DNA of 10,244 nucleotides from contig DTUW01000035.1 of NCBI GenBank assembly GCA_012963895.1, positions 1 through 10,244 of the forward strand. The letters are read 5' to 3'. Of the stretch, positions 1 to 7,541 are shown piece after piece; the stretch's first letter is position 1; each line of letters begins with the position of its first letter. The notes under the pieces are model-generated. The model saw only the letters and a list, made by a program, of their open reading frames with translations. It did not search any database and was not told where the DNA came from. Origin of the DNA: Campylobacterales bacterium (GTDB lineage Bacteria > Campylobacterota > Campylobacteria > Campylobacterales > Thiovulaceae). Made by a program: the position numbers and the translations under genes.

Positions 1-1666
1 CTATCTCTGATAGAACCTTTTTGATGGCTTGATATGGTTCAACCAAATCCGGATTGATTCGATTTAGTTCCAAACTATATTGATATACCTTGTCATACTC
101 TCTATTTTTCAGATAGTAATCTACTATCTTTTTACCAATCTCTATATCTTTGCTATCTTCAAACTCCTTTACCATCTTTTCTATCTCTTCTGCCCTATTC
201 CACCTATTGGTAGGGACAAAGTCTGGAACTAATGGAACTTGTGGAGATAGATATAGCTTTTTCTGGAAAATCGTTTTTGAGCCGACTTCTGCTAATGAGA
301 TATTTAGATGTGTAGAAGATTGTGAAGTTTCGTTATTGGTTTCATTTTCACTATTAGTAACTTCAACATCTTTGAATAGAGATTCAATAGGTGGATTCTC
401 CTCTTGGGCTATACTATTTTCTGGAACCTCTTCAACTATCTCTATCTTTTTAGGAACTATCTTTTTAATAGGCGGAGTGGTGATATTCTCCTCTTTTTGA
501 ATTGGGTTCTCTTTCTCTTCTAACACATTTTCCGCAACCTCATCTATCTTTTGCAATTCAGGTTTAGGGAAAATTAGTAGAGGCGGTTTCTCTTCTATCG
601 ATGAGGTGGCAACTTGTGGGATAGGTTTTTCCTCCTCAACTTTTGCAATATAGAACTGGATAGCTGTATAAATAGAGGCGGGAACGATAAGAAAGGAAGC
701 ATATTTTAGCCTCTCTCTATTTCTCCACTTTTTCCACAAGATTTCAGCAGTTGGAAGATGTTTAATATCAGTAATAGCACTACCTCGCGGTTTTAAAAAC
801 TCAATTTGAATAGCGGTAATTTCAATCTCTTTCGGTCTGATTTTGAGGGGTTTCTTTCCGAATTGGGGTTTCCAAGTTTGGGGATAGTTATTGAAATAGG
901 CATATAGAAGATTATTAGTAGCTCTGTAATTTCCCTTTGTAATCCGGTAAATTCTTCTAACAACTCTTGTAGTAAATTGGTTAGCGAGAGCCAACATAGA
1001 GATACCCATTAGCTTTTTTTGGATATATACCTTCAATTCGTTGGGAGTTGCATTGGTCAGCTCTATCTTTTCCCATATTCGACTCTGAAAATGTTCTTTT
1101 GTAAATATATTCTCTTCTCTGAGCTTATGGACAACGAAAACAACTCTAATAACTTGTGAATCTGTAATTAGTCGAATCTTCTCTAATGTTCTATTGGAAT
1201 ATAGCTGAGCTTCATCTAAGAGGAGGATAGGGCGGTATCGTTTCAAGAACTCTCTTTCAATTGCGATAGTTTCAATAAGTTCATCAAAGTTTTTAGGCAA
1301 AGCTTGAAGGTTTGATTCCTTGAAGATTTCAAAACCTATTGTTTGAAATAGTTTATCTTCATCAAGTATAGGACTTGCAATTAGAATAGAATTCTTATTC
1401 TGAACCAATAGCTCATTGTGGAGACGACTTAAAAACATACTTTTACCAGTGCCGGGCACCCCGTAAATAAGGGTCATCTTCAAATTCCGATTTAAAGCCC
1501 GATGAACCCTATCAAAGGCTAAGGAGTTGCTATCAAGTTCTATATATTTGTGGGGATTGACACTATCTATAAATGCATCTTTTGGGTCAGATAGATTTTC
1601 TGTAATCGTCTCATCTCCTGATAAAAGTTCTTCTATCTCTTTCTCTGTCAAAATTTGTTTAGGCAT
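1..1666 (-). CDS. ExeA/MshM-type AAA+ ATPase with membrane span and TPR-like tail (partial, runs off left edge)
   Basis: The frame is open from ATG at 1666 to base 1: 555 codons with no stop, so the C-terminus lies outside the window. Residues 1-65 are a charged lead-in. Walker A (GVPGTGKS) is at 69-76 and Walker B (ILLLDEAQ) at 147-154. A sensor-1-like strand lies near 175-183 and a likely arginine finger (QSRIWEK) near 194-200, the order of the ExeA/GspA/MshM family. One hydrophobic segment at about 323-341 should span the inner membrane, leaving the ATPase in the cytoplasm. Residues 342-485 are acidic and proline/lysine-rich, probably an unstructured periplasmic linker. Residues about 490-555 look like TPR helices (KIVDYYLKNREYDKVYQYSLEL). 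Family members energise assembly of secretins, type IV-like pili or competence pseudopili; that role here is inference. The start overlaps the coaD end by 8 bases. The ATPase assignment is firm; the exact system is not. Confidence 0.85.
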   Translation of the reverse strand, partial: MPKQILTEKEIEELLSGDETITENLSDPKDAFIDSVNPHKYIELDSNSLAFDRVHRALNRNLKMTLIYGVPGTGKSMFLSRLHNELLVQNKNSILIASPILDEDKLFQTIGFEIFKESNLQALPKNFDELIETIAIEREFLKRYRPILLLDEAQLYSNRTLEKIRLITDSQVIRVVFVVHKLREENIFTKEHFQSRIWEKIELTNATPNELKVYIQKKLMGISMLALANQFTTRVVRRIYRITKGNYRATNNLLYAYFNNYPQTWKPQFGKKPLKIRPKEIEITAIQIEFLKPRGSAITDIKHLPTAEILWKKWRNRERLKYASFLIVPASIYTAIQFYIAKVEEEKPIPQVATSSIEEKPPLLIFPKPELQKIDEVAENVLEEKENPIQKEENITTPPIKKIVPKKIEIVEEVPENSIAQEENPPIESLFKDVEVTNSENETNNETSQSSTHLNISLAEVGSKTIFQKKLYLSPQVPLVPDFVPTNRWNRAEEIEKMVKEFEDSKDIEIGKKIVDYYLKNREYDKVYQYSLELNRINPDLVEPYQAIKKVLSEI

Positions 1667-2129
1667 CTCTTATTATCTTCTCAACCTCATCGGGAACGAG
1701 ATGGGATATATCCCCGCCATATTTCAAAAGGGTTCTAACAACCGAGGAGCTAATAAAACTATTTTCAGCTCTACAATTTAGGTAGATGGTCTCTATATCA
1801 GGGTAGAGACTTCTATTAGAATACTCCATATTTTTCTCATATTCAAAATCGACCCCATTCCTCAACCCCCTTATCACAAACTTGGTTTTTTCCTCCTGCA
1901 AAAGATGGACTAGTAATCCCGAAAATGGTCTAACCTCTACACTATCCAAATTCCAAATAGCCTTAGATACCATATCTACTCTTTTAGAAAGAGAGAACAT
2001 CGGTTTTTTCTCTTTTGATTCAGCTACTGCTATTACAACCCTATCAAATATAGCGGTTGCTCTTTGGATAATATCTAGATGTCCGTTGGTAATAGGGTCA
2101 AAAGTTCCGGGATATATCACTTTTTTCAC
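1659..2129 (-). CDS. coaD: Phosphopantetheine adenylyltransferase
   Basis: This cytoplasmic enzyme transfers AMP from ATP to 4'-phosphopantetheine, giving dephospho-CoA, the penultimate step of coenzyme A synthesis. The 156 residues match the family's usual length (about 157-165). The nucleotidyltransferase signature GTFDPITNGH is at 8-17, the conserved IRGLR at 87-91 and the ATP-binding ISSSVVR at 126-132. The start is GTG at 2129-2127, preceded by a GGAAAAG-like ribosome site about four bases upstream; no in-frame ATG lies nearby upstream, and the protein begins exactly at the conserved first strand (MKKVIYPGTF). The stop TAA is at 1661-1659, inside the start of the following ATPase gene, so the two are probably co-transcribed and translationally coupled. 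In Helicobacter and Campylobacter coaD is, from memory, followed by tmk; here it is not. Confidence 0.97.
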   Translation of the reverse strand: MKKVIYPGTFDPITNGHLDIIQRATAIFDRVVIAVAESKEKKPMFSLSKRVDMVSKAIWNLDSVEVRPFSGLLVHLLQEEKTKFVIRGLRNGVDFEYEKNMEYSNRSLYPDIETIYLNCRAENSFISSSVVRTLLKYGGDISHLVPDEVEKIIRDA

Positions 2130-2136
2130 TGAACTT

Positions 2137-2166
2137 TTCCAATATACAAAAATTTACATATAGAAT
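2137..2166 (+). promoter_or_regulatory. Candidate promoter for the kdsD glycan operon
   Basis: TAGAAT at 2161-2166 matches the -10 consensus at 5 of 6 positions, with only a poor -35 (TTCCAA, 2137-2142) 18 bases upstream. Campylobacterota housekeeping promoters often lack a clear -35, so the -10 alone could suffice. It would abut the candidate coaD -10 on the other strand. The 5' leader would be about 45 bases with no obvious hairpin. Weak evidence; the main support is that a promoter must serve the operon and this is the only upstream gap. Confidence 0.25.
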
Positions 2167-2196
2167 ATTATCAATAAATATCTGATAAGATTTCAA
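2167..2196 (-). promoter_or_regulatory. Candidate sigma-70-type promoter for coaD
   Basis: Read on the minus strand, TTGAAA (2196-2191, 5/6 to the -35 consensus) and GATAAT (2172-2167, 5/6 to the -10 consensus) are separated by 18 bases. Transcription would start near 2160, about 30 bases before the coaD GTG. This is a match by eye in AT-rich DNA, where chance matches are common. Confidence 0.4.
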
Positions 2197-2208
2197 CACT
2201 TCACCTGT

Positions 2209-2213
2209 GGAGG
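2209..2213 (+). promoter_or_regulatory. Ribosome binding site deciding the kdsD GTG start
   Basis: GGAGG lies four bases before GTG at 2218-2220. It is the strongest Shine-Dalgarno sequence in the window and supports the GTG as the true start. The resulting protein starts at the usual KdsD N-terminal helix. Confidence 0.7.
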
Positions 2214-2217
2214 ATTT

Positions 2218-3159
2218 GTGGAAACCATTCTCAATTTAGCTAAAAATGTGTTTCAAATAGAAGCTTTCGAAATCTCCAATATTGCGAAGAAGTTGAGTAG
2301 CGACTTTGAAGAGACCATTAGAGCTATATTGAAATCGAGCGGAAAGGTGGTAGTTACAGGCATTGGAAAATCTGGGATTATTGGAAAAAAAATATCGGCT
2401 ACCCTTTCCAGCACAGGAACTCCAAGTTTTTTCCTCCACCCCGCCGAAGCCTATCACGGCGATTTAGGAATGGTTGAAAGAGATGATATTGTCCTCCTAA
2501 TTTCCAATTCTGGCGAGACCGATGAGGTTCTGAGAATTTTGCCATTTTTCAAGTCGCAAGGAAATATCACCATTGCAATTACAGGCAATCCCCAATCCAC
2601 TTTGGCAAAAAATAGCGATTACCATTTAGATATAGGAGTGTCTCAGGAGGCTTGTCCTCTTCAACTTGCCCCAACCTCATCGACGACTGCAACCCTTGTT
2701 ATGGGAGATGCTCTCGCTGTTGTTCTAATGCAACTTAGAAATTTTCAACCAAAAGATTTCGCCCAGTTCCACCCAGGAGGAAATCTCGGGAAACGACTTG
2801 TTACCAAAGTTGGCGATGTGATGAGAAAAGAGAATTTACCCATATGTAATCCAGATACCGATATGAAAAGTGTAATTCATAAAGTTACCGCTGGAAAATT
2901 GGGGCTTGTGATAGTAATGAAGCAGGATACTATCGTTGGTATTATCACCGATGGAGATTTGAGAAGAGCGATGGAGAGGAGTGAAGACCAATTTTTCAAA
3001 CTCCGAGCAAAAGATATTATGACTACCAATCCTAAGGTAATAGATAAAGATAGCAAATTGGTAGAAGCTAATAGAATTATGGAGGAGAATAAAATAAATT
3101 CTCTTCTCGTTGTAAATAGAAATAGATTGGTTGGAGTTATCCAACTCTACGATATATAG
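2218..3159 (+). CDS. kdsD: D-arabinose-5-phosphate isomerase (KdsD/KpsF family)
   Basis: The enzyme interconverts ribulose-5-phosphate and arabinose-5-phosphate, the first committed step toward Kdo for lipopolysaccharide or capsule. It is cytoplasmic. The 313 residues begin with a SIS sugar-isomerase domain (about 30-175) carrying TGIGKSG at 47-53 and SNSGETDE at 96-103. Lys51, Glu103, Glu144 and His185 fall at a constant offset of 8 from E. coli KdsD Lys59, Glu111, Glu152 and His193, so the active site looks intact. Two CBS domains follow (about 196-253 and 263-313). The start is GTG behind a strong GGAGG. The TAG stop contributes to the ribosome site of kdsA, 8 bases downstream, which is the next-but-one-step enzyme of the same pathway. 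Paralogues (GutQ, KpsF) catalyse the same reaction; the adjacent kdsA favours the name kdsD. Confidence 0.95.
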   Translation: METILNLAKNVFQIEAFEISNIAKKLSSDFEETIRAILKSSGKVVVTGIGKSGIIGKKISATLSSTGTPSFFLHPAEAYHGDLGMVERDDIVLLISNSGETDEVLRILPFFKSQGNITIAITGNPQSTLAKNSDYHLDIGVSQEACPLQLAPTSSTTATLVMGDALAVVLMQLRNFQPKDFAQFHPGGNLGKRLVTKVGDVMRKENLPICNPDTDMKSVIHKVTAGKLGLVIVMKQDTIVGIITDGDLRRAMERSEDQFFKLRAKDIMTTNPKVIDKDSKLVEANRIMEENKINSLLVVNRNRLVGVIQLYDI

Positions 3160-3167
3160 GAATTGCT

Positions 3168-3947
3168 ATGGAACATCTATATCAGAGATTGCAGACTGAA
3201 AAATTTATTATCGCTGGTCCTTGTGTGATTGAAAATGAAAATATGGTGATGAGGTTGGCGGAGGAGATAAAAAAGATAACAGAAGATTTGGGATTTCTCT
3301 ACATATTCAAAGCCAGTTTTGATAAGGCTAATAGAACCTCTATCGATAGTTTTCGAGGTCCAGGACTTGAAGAGGGATTACGAATTTTGGAGAAGGTAAA
3401 AAGAGAGTTCCAAATCCCAATTACTACCGATATTCACGAAAGCTATCAAGCTAAACCAGTTGGAGAGGTTGTAGATATTTTGCAAATTCCAGCATTTCTT
3501 TCAAGACAAACAGATTTACTTATTTCAGCAGGAGAGACTGGAAAGATTGTAAATATCAAAAAAGCCCAATTTATCGATGGTAAAGATATGATATATCAGG
3601 CTCAAAAAGTTGAGAGTGTAGGAAATAGCAAAATTCTATTAACTGAGCGGGGGAGTATGTTTGGACTTGGAAATTTAGTGATAGATTTTCGTCAAATGAT
3701 AGACATGAAAGAGTTTGGGTATCCGATAGTAATAGATGTTACCCATTCAACCCAAAAACCATCAGCCCTCAATGGAAAGAGTGGAGGAGATAGAAAGTAT
3801 GCCCCATATATTGCAAAGTTGGCAAATGCAATAGATGTAAATGGTTTCTTTTTTGAAGTTCATGAAAACCCAGAAAAGGCATTAAGTGATGGAGCAAATA
3901 TGGTCTATTTGAAAGATTTCCGAAAGATATTGGAAGGGATAAGGTGA
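3168..3947 (+). CDS. kdsA: 3-deoxy-D-manno-octulosonate-8-phosphate synthase, metal-dependent type
   Basis: The enzyme condenses arabinose-5-phosphate with phosphoenolpyruvate to Kdo-8-phosphate in the cytoplasm. Family blocks appear in order along one TIM barrel: AGPCVIE (16-22), KASFDKANRTS (48-58), RGPGLEEG (63-70), TTDIHES (86-92), ILQIPAFLSRQTDLL (104-118), LTERGSMFG (158-166), DVTHS (190-194) and ALSDGANM (238-245). Cys19, His193, Glu230 and Asp241 have exactly the spacing of the Aquifex metal ligands Cys11, His185, Glu222 and Asp233, so this is the metal-dependent class; E. coli has Asn in place of the Cys. At 259 residues it is shorter than the roughly 271-276 of Campylobacter and Helicobacter, lacking a segment before LTERG. 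Its AGGA ribosome site overlaps the kdsD stop. KdsC and KdsB, needed to finish CMP-Kdo, are not in the window. Confidence 0.97.
   Translation: MEHLYQRLQTEKFIIAGPCVIENENMVMRLAEEIKKITEDLGFLYIFKASFDKANRTSIDSFRGPGLEEGLRILEKVKREFQIPITTDIHESYQAKPVGEVVDILQIPAFLSRQTDLLISAGETGKIVNIKKAQFIDGKDMIYQAQKVESVGNSKILLTERGSMFGLGNLVIDFRQMIDMKEFGYPIVIDVTHSTQKPSALNGKSGGDRKYAPYIAKLANAIDVNGFFFEVHENPEKALSDGANMVYLKDFRKILEGIR
3941..3944 (+). promoter_or_regulatory. Ribosome binding site deciding the TTG start at 3949
   Basis: AAGG lies four bases before TTG at 3949-3951, inside the last codons of kdsA. There is no ATG or GTG in the right frame at this position, and the protein read from TTG begins directly with a Rossmann first strand (TIIIVED). 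Confidence 0.5.
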
Positions 3948-3948
3948 G

Positions 3949-5061
3949 TTGGAGAAGACTATTATAATAGTTGAAGATAGTTCCAAAGTTACTTTTGGAG
4001 GTGGTCAAAGAGGAACTATTGATATTATTGAATCTCTGATAGACCATTTTGATATAGTGTTGTTCGACTGCTCTAATAGTTCTATCTTTCAAAAGAAAAT
4101 AAGCAAATACCAAATAGAAAAACGATATTTGAAATGTTATGGTAAGTTGGTTGGAGGTGATAAATCGTCGTTTAGTGTAGGAAAATTGGAACTTTTGCTA
4201 TTTCCTATATTGACTCTTTGGAATATCTATATATTACGAAAATTTGCCAAAAAAAATACCATTTTTTACACATCAAATAAAAAACATCTATTGCTATTGT
4301 ATATTTTGAAAAAGATGTTTGGAATTGAATATATTTTTCATTCAAGGACATTTATAGATAGAGATAGTATCTATTCCAAACTTATGAAACCTCCATTGCA
4401 AAATGCAAAATCTGTTATTGCTGTTTCTGACTTTATTCGTTCAAATCTCGAGTTTGTCCAACCTAAGTTGATATATGATGCTCTAAATTTTGATGAAAGA
4501 TTTTTCAACTATCATATCCCTAAACAGATTGGAAAAACTATAATTATTGCCACAGTGTCGGAATTACTAAAATTGAAAGGTATTGAATATTTTATTCAGA
4601 GTTATCAATATCTGCCTAAATCTATATTAGAACAATATACAATCAAATACTATATTTATGGAGAAGGAAAAGAAAGAGATTACTTGATGAGGTTGAGTAA
4701 AGATAATCCAAATATCGAATTTAGAGGATTTCAAGAAAACATATACCAAGAATATATAGAGACAATAGATATTGTTGTAGTTCCTTCTATTGTCCCAGAA
4801 GCCTTTGGAAGAACATCTATTGAAGGTGCATTTTTTGGAGTTGTTCCAATTGTATCAAATATAGGAGCTCAGAAGGAGCTAATATCTCAAATAGATACAA
4901 ACCTGCTTTTTGAAAATAAGAATCCAAAAGATATAGCATTGAAAATAGAATATGCAATTCGTAATTATGAACTATTATCTAAACTTAGTATGGAATTTAG
5001 CAATCAATTTCTGTTTGACAAATTTAGAAAAGAAATTTTAGAAGTATTTGAATCTGTATAA
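3949..5061 (+). CDS. Glycosyltransferase, GT4 type (GT-B fold), acceptor unknown
   Basis: A 370-residue GT-B glycosyltransferase, probably acting at the cytoplasmic face of the inner membrane during LPS or capsule assembly. The N-terminal domain (about 1-190) starts with strand TIIIVED and a glycine turn GGGQRG at 17-22. A hydrophobic, basic-flanked stretch at 80-101 may dock the protein to the membrane. The C-terminal nucleotide-sugar domain (about 196-345) has YIYGEG at 235-240 and the GT4 EX7E pair Glu284/Glu292 in PEAFGRTSIE. The start is TTG, one base after the kdsA stop, and the stop TAA shares one base with the next gene's ATG, so it is translationally embedded in the operon. Its DNA is visibly more AT-rich than its neighbours, suggesting later acquisition. 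Neither donor nor acceptor sugar can be read from the sequence; given manC nearby, mannose is possible. Confidence 0.87.
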   Translation: MEKTIIIVEDSSKVTFGGGQRGTIDIIESLIDHFDIVLFDCSNSSIFQKKISKYQIEKRYLKCYGKLVGGDKSSFSVGKLELLLFPILTLWNIYILRKFAKKNTIFYTSNKKHLLLLYILKKMFGIEYIFHSRTFIDRDSIYSKLMKPPLQNAKSVIAVSDFIRSNLEFVQPKLIYDALNFDERFFNYHIPKQIGKTIIIATVSELLKLKGIEYFIQSYQYLPKSILEQYTIKYYIYGEGKERDYLMRLSKDNPNIEFRGFQENIYQEYIETIDIVVVPSIVPEAFGRTSIEGAFFGVVPIVSNIGAQKELISQIDTNLLFENKNPKDIALKIEYAIRNYELLSKLSMEFSNQFLFDKFRKEILEVFESV

Positions 5062-6173
5062 TGAAAAGAGCATTGATTCACGAATGGTTTGTAGATTACA
5101 AAGGGTCTGAAAGGTGCATAGAGAGCTTTACCAATATTTGGAATGATTTCGATATATATGCACTTATCGATTTTCTTTCAGATGAAGAGAGAGAGACTAT
5201 TCTAAAAGGTAAAAAAGCTAATACCTCTTTTATCCAAAACCTCCCATTTGCCAAAACCCAATATCGTAACTATTTACCTCTTTTCCCTCTCGCAATTGAA
5301 CAGTTTGATTTGCGGGATTACGACCTCATCATTTCATCATCTCATGCAGTAGCCAAAGGAGTTCTAACTCACTCCAACCAACTCCATATTAGCTATATCC
5401 ATACTCCTATTAGGTATGCTTGGGATTTGTATCACCAATATCTAAATGAGAGCGGATTAAATCGAGGAGTAAAAGGAACATTAGCCAAATACTTTCTACA
5501 CAAAATTAGACTATGGGATATTTCGACAATCAATAGAGTTGATTACTATATTGCTAACTCGAAATATATCGCAAGGAGAATAAAGAAGATATATGGAAAA
5601 GAGAGCAAGGTGATATATCCCCCTGTTGATATAGACAAATTCCAACTATATGAAAAGAAAGAAGATTACTATTTCACAATGTCGCGAATGGTTCCATATA
5701 AAAAGATAGATTTGATAGTTGAGGCTTTTTCGAAAACAGATAAAAAATTGGTAGTGGCTGGAACGGGTCCCGACTTTGCAAAGATAAAGAAATTGGCAAC
5801 TCCAAATATAGAGCTATTGGGATATATAGACGATTCAGAGGCTATCAAATATATGCAACGAGCTAAGGCTTTTGTGTTTTCAGCAGAAGAGGATTTCGGC
5901 ATTACTCCGGTTGAGGCTCAGGCTTGTGGAACTCCTGTAATATGTTTAGGAAAAGGGGGGACGAAAGAGACTATATTAGATGGAGAGACCGGAATCCATT
6001 TCCAAGAACAGAAGATAGATAGCCTTTTGAAAGCGGTAGAGAAATTCGAAAGGTCGGAATTTGAACCGAAAAGAGTTCGAAAAAATGCTGAACGATTTTC
6101 TAAACAGCGGTTTGAAAAAGAGATAGAAGAGTTTGTAACTCTCAAATACCAACAATTCTTAGAAGAGAGATAG
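5061..6173 (+). CDS. Glycosyltransferase, GT4 WbaZ-like (probable mannosyltransferase)
   Basis: A 370-residue GT-B enzyme whose N-terminus (ALIHEWF at 4-10, GSERC at 15-19) and central block HTPIRYAWDLYHQYL (114-128) are typical of the WbaZ-like branch of GT4, which includes O-antigen mannosyltransferases using GDP-mannose. Further landmarks are YIANSKYIARRI (163-174), VIYPPVD (184-190) just before the nucleotide-binding domain, SRMVPYKK (208-215), AGTGPD (233-238) and the EX7E catalytic pair Glu277/Glu285 in EEDFGITPVE. ATG at 5061 overlaps the upstream TAA by one base (TAATG), a reinitiation-type junction. manC, which makes GDP-mannose, begins three bases after its stop, supporting a mannosyltransferase role by context. 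That sugar assignment is inference; the fold and family are clear. Confidence 0.92.
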   Translation: MKRALIHEWFVDYKGSERCIESFTNIWNDFDIYALIDFLSDEERETILKGKKANTSFIQNLPFAKTQYRNYLPLFPLAIEQFDLRDYDLIISSSHAVAKGVLTHSNQLHISYIHTPIRYAWDLYHQYLNESGLNRGVKGTLAKYFLHKIRLWDISTINRVDYYIANSKYIARRIKKIYGKESKVIYPPVDIDKFQLYEKKEDYYFTMSRMVPYKKIDLIVEAFSKTDKKLVVAGTGPDFAKIKKLATPNIELLGYIDDSEAIKYMQRAKAFVFSAEEDFGITPVEAQACGTPVICLGKGGTKETILDGETGIHFQEQKIDSLLKAVEKFERSEFEPKRVRKNAERFSKQRFEKEIEEFVTLKYQQFLEER

Positions 6174-6176
6174 AAA

Positions 6177-7541
6177 ATGACCAATATAGTTTTATGTGGT
6201 GGAAATGGGACAAGACTTTGGCCTATTAGTAGAAGTTTGATGCCTAAGCAATTTATAAAACTATTTCAGGGTAAATCTCTCTTTCAAAAGAGTATTGAGA
6301 GAAATAGCAAAATTGCAGATACTCTATTTCTTATTTCCAATGAGGAACACTATTTTTTAACATTAGACCAGATAGAGGAGCTTGGAACTTATTCAAAAAC
6401 AAAACACCTCATCGAACCCGTTGGACGAAATACCGCCCCTGCTATCGCCTTAGCCTGTTTTGAATTACCAAAAGACGAAATAGTCTTAGTTAGCCCTTCT
6501 GACCATCTGATTAGTGATGAGGTTGAATATCAAAAAGCCATATCAAAAGGGATAGAGTTTGCTAAACAGGGGTATATGGTAACTTTTGGAATTGAGCCGA
6601 CCGAACCCCATACAGGATATGGATATATAGAGGCGAACGGTTTCGATGTTGTGACATTTCACGAAAAACCGGATTTGGAAACGGCGAAGAAATACATTGA
6701 AAAGGGCAACTACTTTTGGAATAGCGGGATATTTCTATTCCAAGTTGGAACATATTTAGAGGAGTTGGAAAAATTCGCCCCTGATATATACAGCTCCTCT
6801 CTACAAGCTTGGAAAAATAGAAGAGGTGAAGAGCCTATCAGAATTGGGTATCAGGAGATGGTAGCTATTCCTGAAAATAGCATAGATTATGCAGTTATGG
6901 AAAAGTCGCAAAGGGTGAAAGTAGTTCCTGCCAATATAGGTTGGAGTGATGTGGGTAGTTTCGATTCCCTCTTTGAAAATATAGAGATGGAAACTCGAAA
7001 TATATTCGAGGAGAATAGCGGTGGAAACTACTACTATTGCGATGATAGGAAAAAGGTGATAGCTACTATCGGTTTAGAAAACTATATTGTTGTAGATACT
7101 CGCGATGGATTGCTAATATCGAAAAAGGGAGAGAGCCAAGAGGTAAAAAATATAGTAAAACAGATTGGAGAACAGAATAGAAATATTCTAAATTTCCATA
7201 CAACTATCCACCGCCCTTGGGGTAAATATACAGTTCTTGAAGTTGGTAAGGGATATAAGATAAAAAAGATAGAGGTAAAACCGGGTAAAAGGTTGAGCCT
7301 CCAAAAACATTACCATAGAAACGAACATTGGATAGTGGTAAGTGGAACGGCAACAGTTCAAGTTGGAGAAAAAAGCTATTTAGTCAGACCCAACGAATCT
7401 ACATATATCAAAATGGGAGAAGTCCATAGATTGGAAAATAATGGAAAAATTCCCCTGATTCTTATAGAAGTCCAAGTTGGAGAATATACAGAAGAGGACG
7501 ATATTATTAGGCTTCAAGACGACTATCAGAGAGAGAGATGA
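6177..7541 (+). CDS. manC: Mannose-1-phosphate guanylyltransferase / mannose-6-phosphate isomerase (bifunctional)
   Basis: This enzyme makes GDP-mannose from mannose-1-phosphate and GTP and, through its second domain, converts fructose-6-phosphate to mannose-6-phosphate. The 454 residues are full length. The N-terminal pyrophosphorylase domain has LCGGNGTRLWPISR (6-19) with MPKQF (22-26), PVGRNTAPAIA (81-91), PSDH (107-110), FHEKP (161-165), WNSGIF (181-186) and the conserved NIGWSDVGS (253-261). The C-terminal type II isomerase cupin has RPWGKY (346-351), metal-binding QKHYHRNEHW (376-385) and EVHRLEN (415-421). It lies three bases after the WbaZ-like transferase, and its TGA overlaps the gmhA ATG by four bases. 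Phosphomannomutase (manB), needed between the two activities, is not in the window. Active-site motifs are intact. Confidence 0.97.
   Translation: MTNIVLCGGNGTRLWPISRSLMPKQFIKLFQGKSLFQKSIERNSKIADTLFLISNEEHYFLTLDQIEELGTYSKTKHLIEPVGRNTAPAIALACFELPKDEIVLVSPSDHLISDEVEYQKAISKGIEFAKQGYMVTFGIEPTEPHTGYGYIEANGFDVVTFHEKPDLETAKKYIEKGNYFWNSGIFLFQVGTYLEELEKFAPDIYSSSLQAWKNRRGEEPIRIGYQEMVAIPENSIDYAVMEKSQRVKVVPANIGWSDVGSFDSLFENIEMETRNIFEENSGGNYYYCDDRKKVIATIGLENYIVVDTRDGLLISKKGESQEVKNIVKQIGEQNRNILNFHTTIHRPWGKYTVLEVGKGYKIKKIEVKPGKRLSLQKHYHRNEHWIVVSGTATVQVGEKSYLVRPNESTYIKMGEVHRLENNGKIPLILIEVQVGEYTEEDDIIRLQDDYQRER

Noticed and set aside
150..500. Plus-strand open frame of about 116 codons opposite the ATPase gene
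   Set aside because: It lies wholly antisense to the linker region of the minus-strand ATPase, has Ser/Ile/Phe-rich composition typical of a reverse reading of Glu/Lys-rich code, and has no recognisable motif.
1527..1781. Plus-strand open frame across the ATPase/coaD junction
   Set aside because: It is antisense to two genes with clear family motifs and reads as low-complexity shadow sequence.
4245..4290. A- and T-runs in the first glycosyltransferase as possible phase-variable tracts
   Set aside because: The longest A run is about 8 to 9 bases in AT-rich DNA and the frame is intact; phase-variable tracts in this group are usually longer poly-G or poly-C.
6014..6022. Short tandem GATA repeats (for example AGATAGATAG) as a microsatellite switch
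   Set aside because: Only two units occur at each place, so this is part of the general GATAG enrichment rather than a repeat locus.
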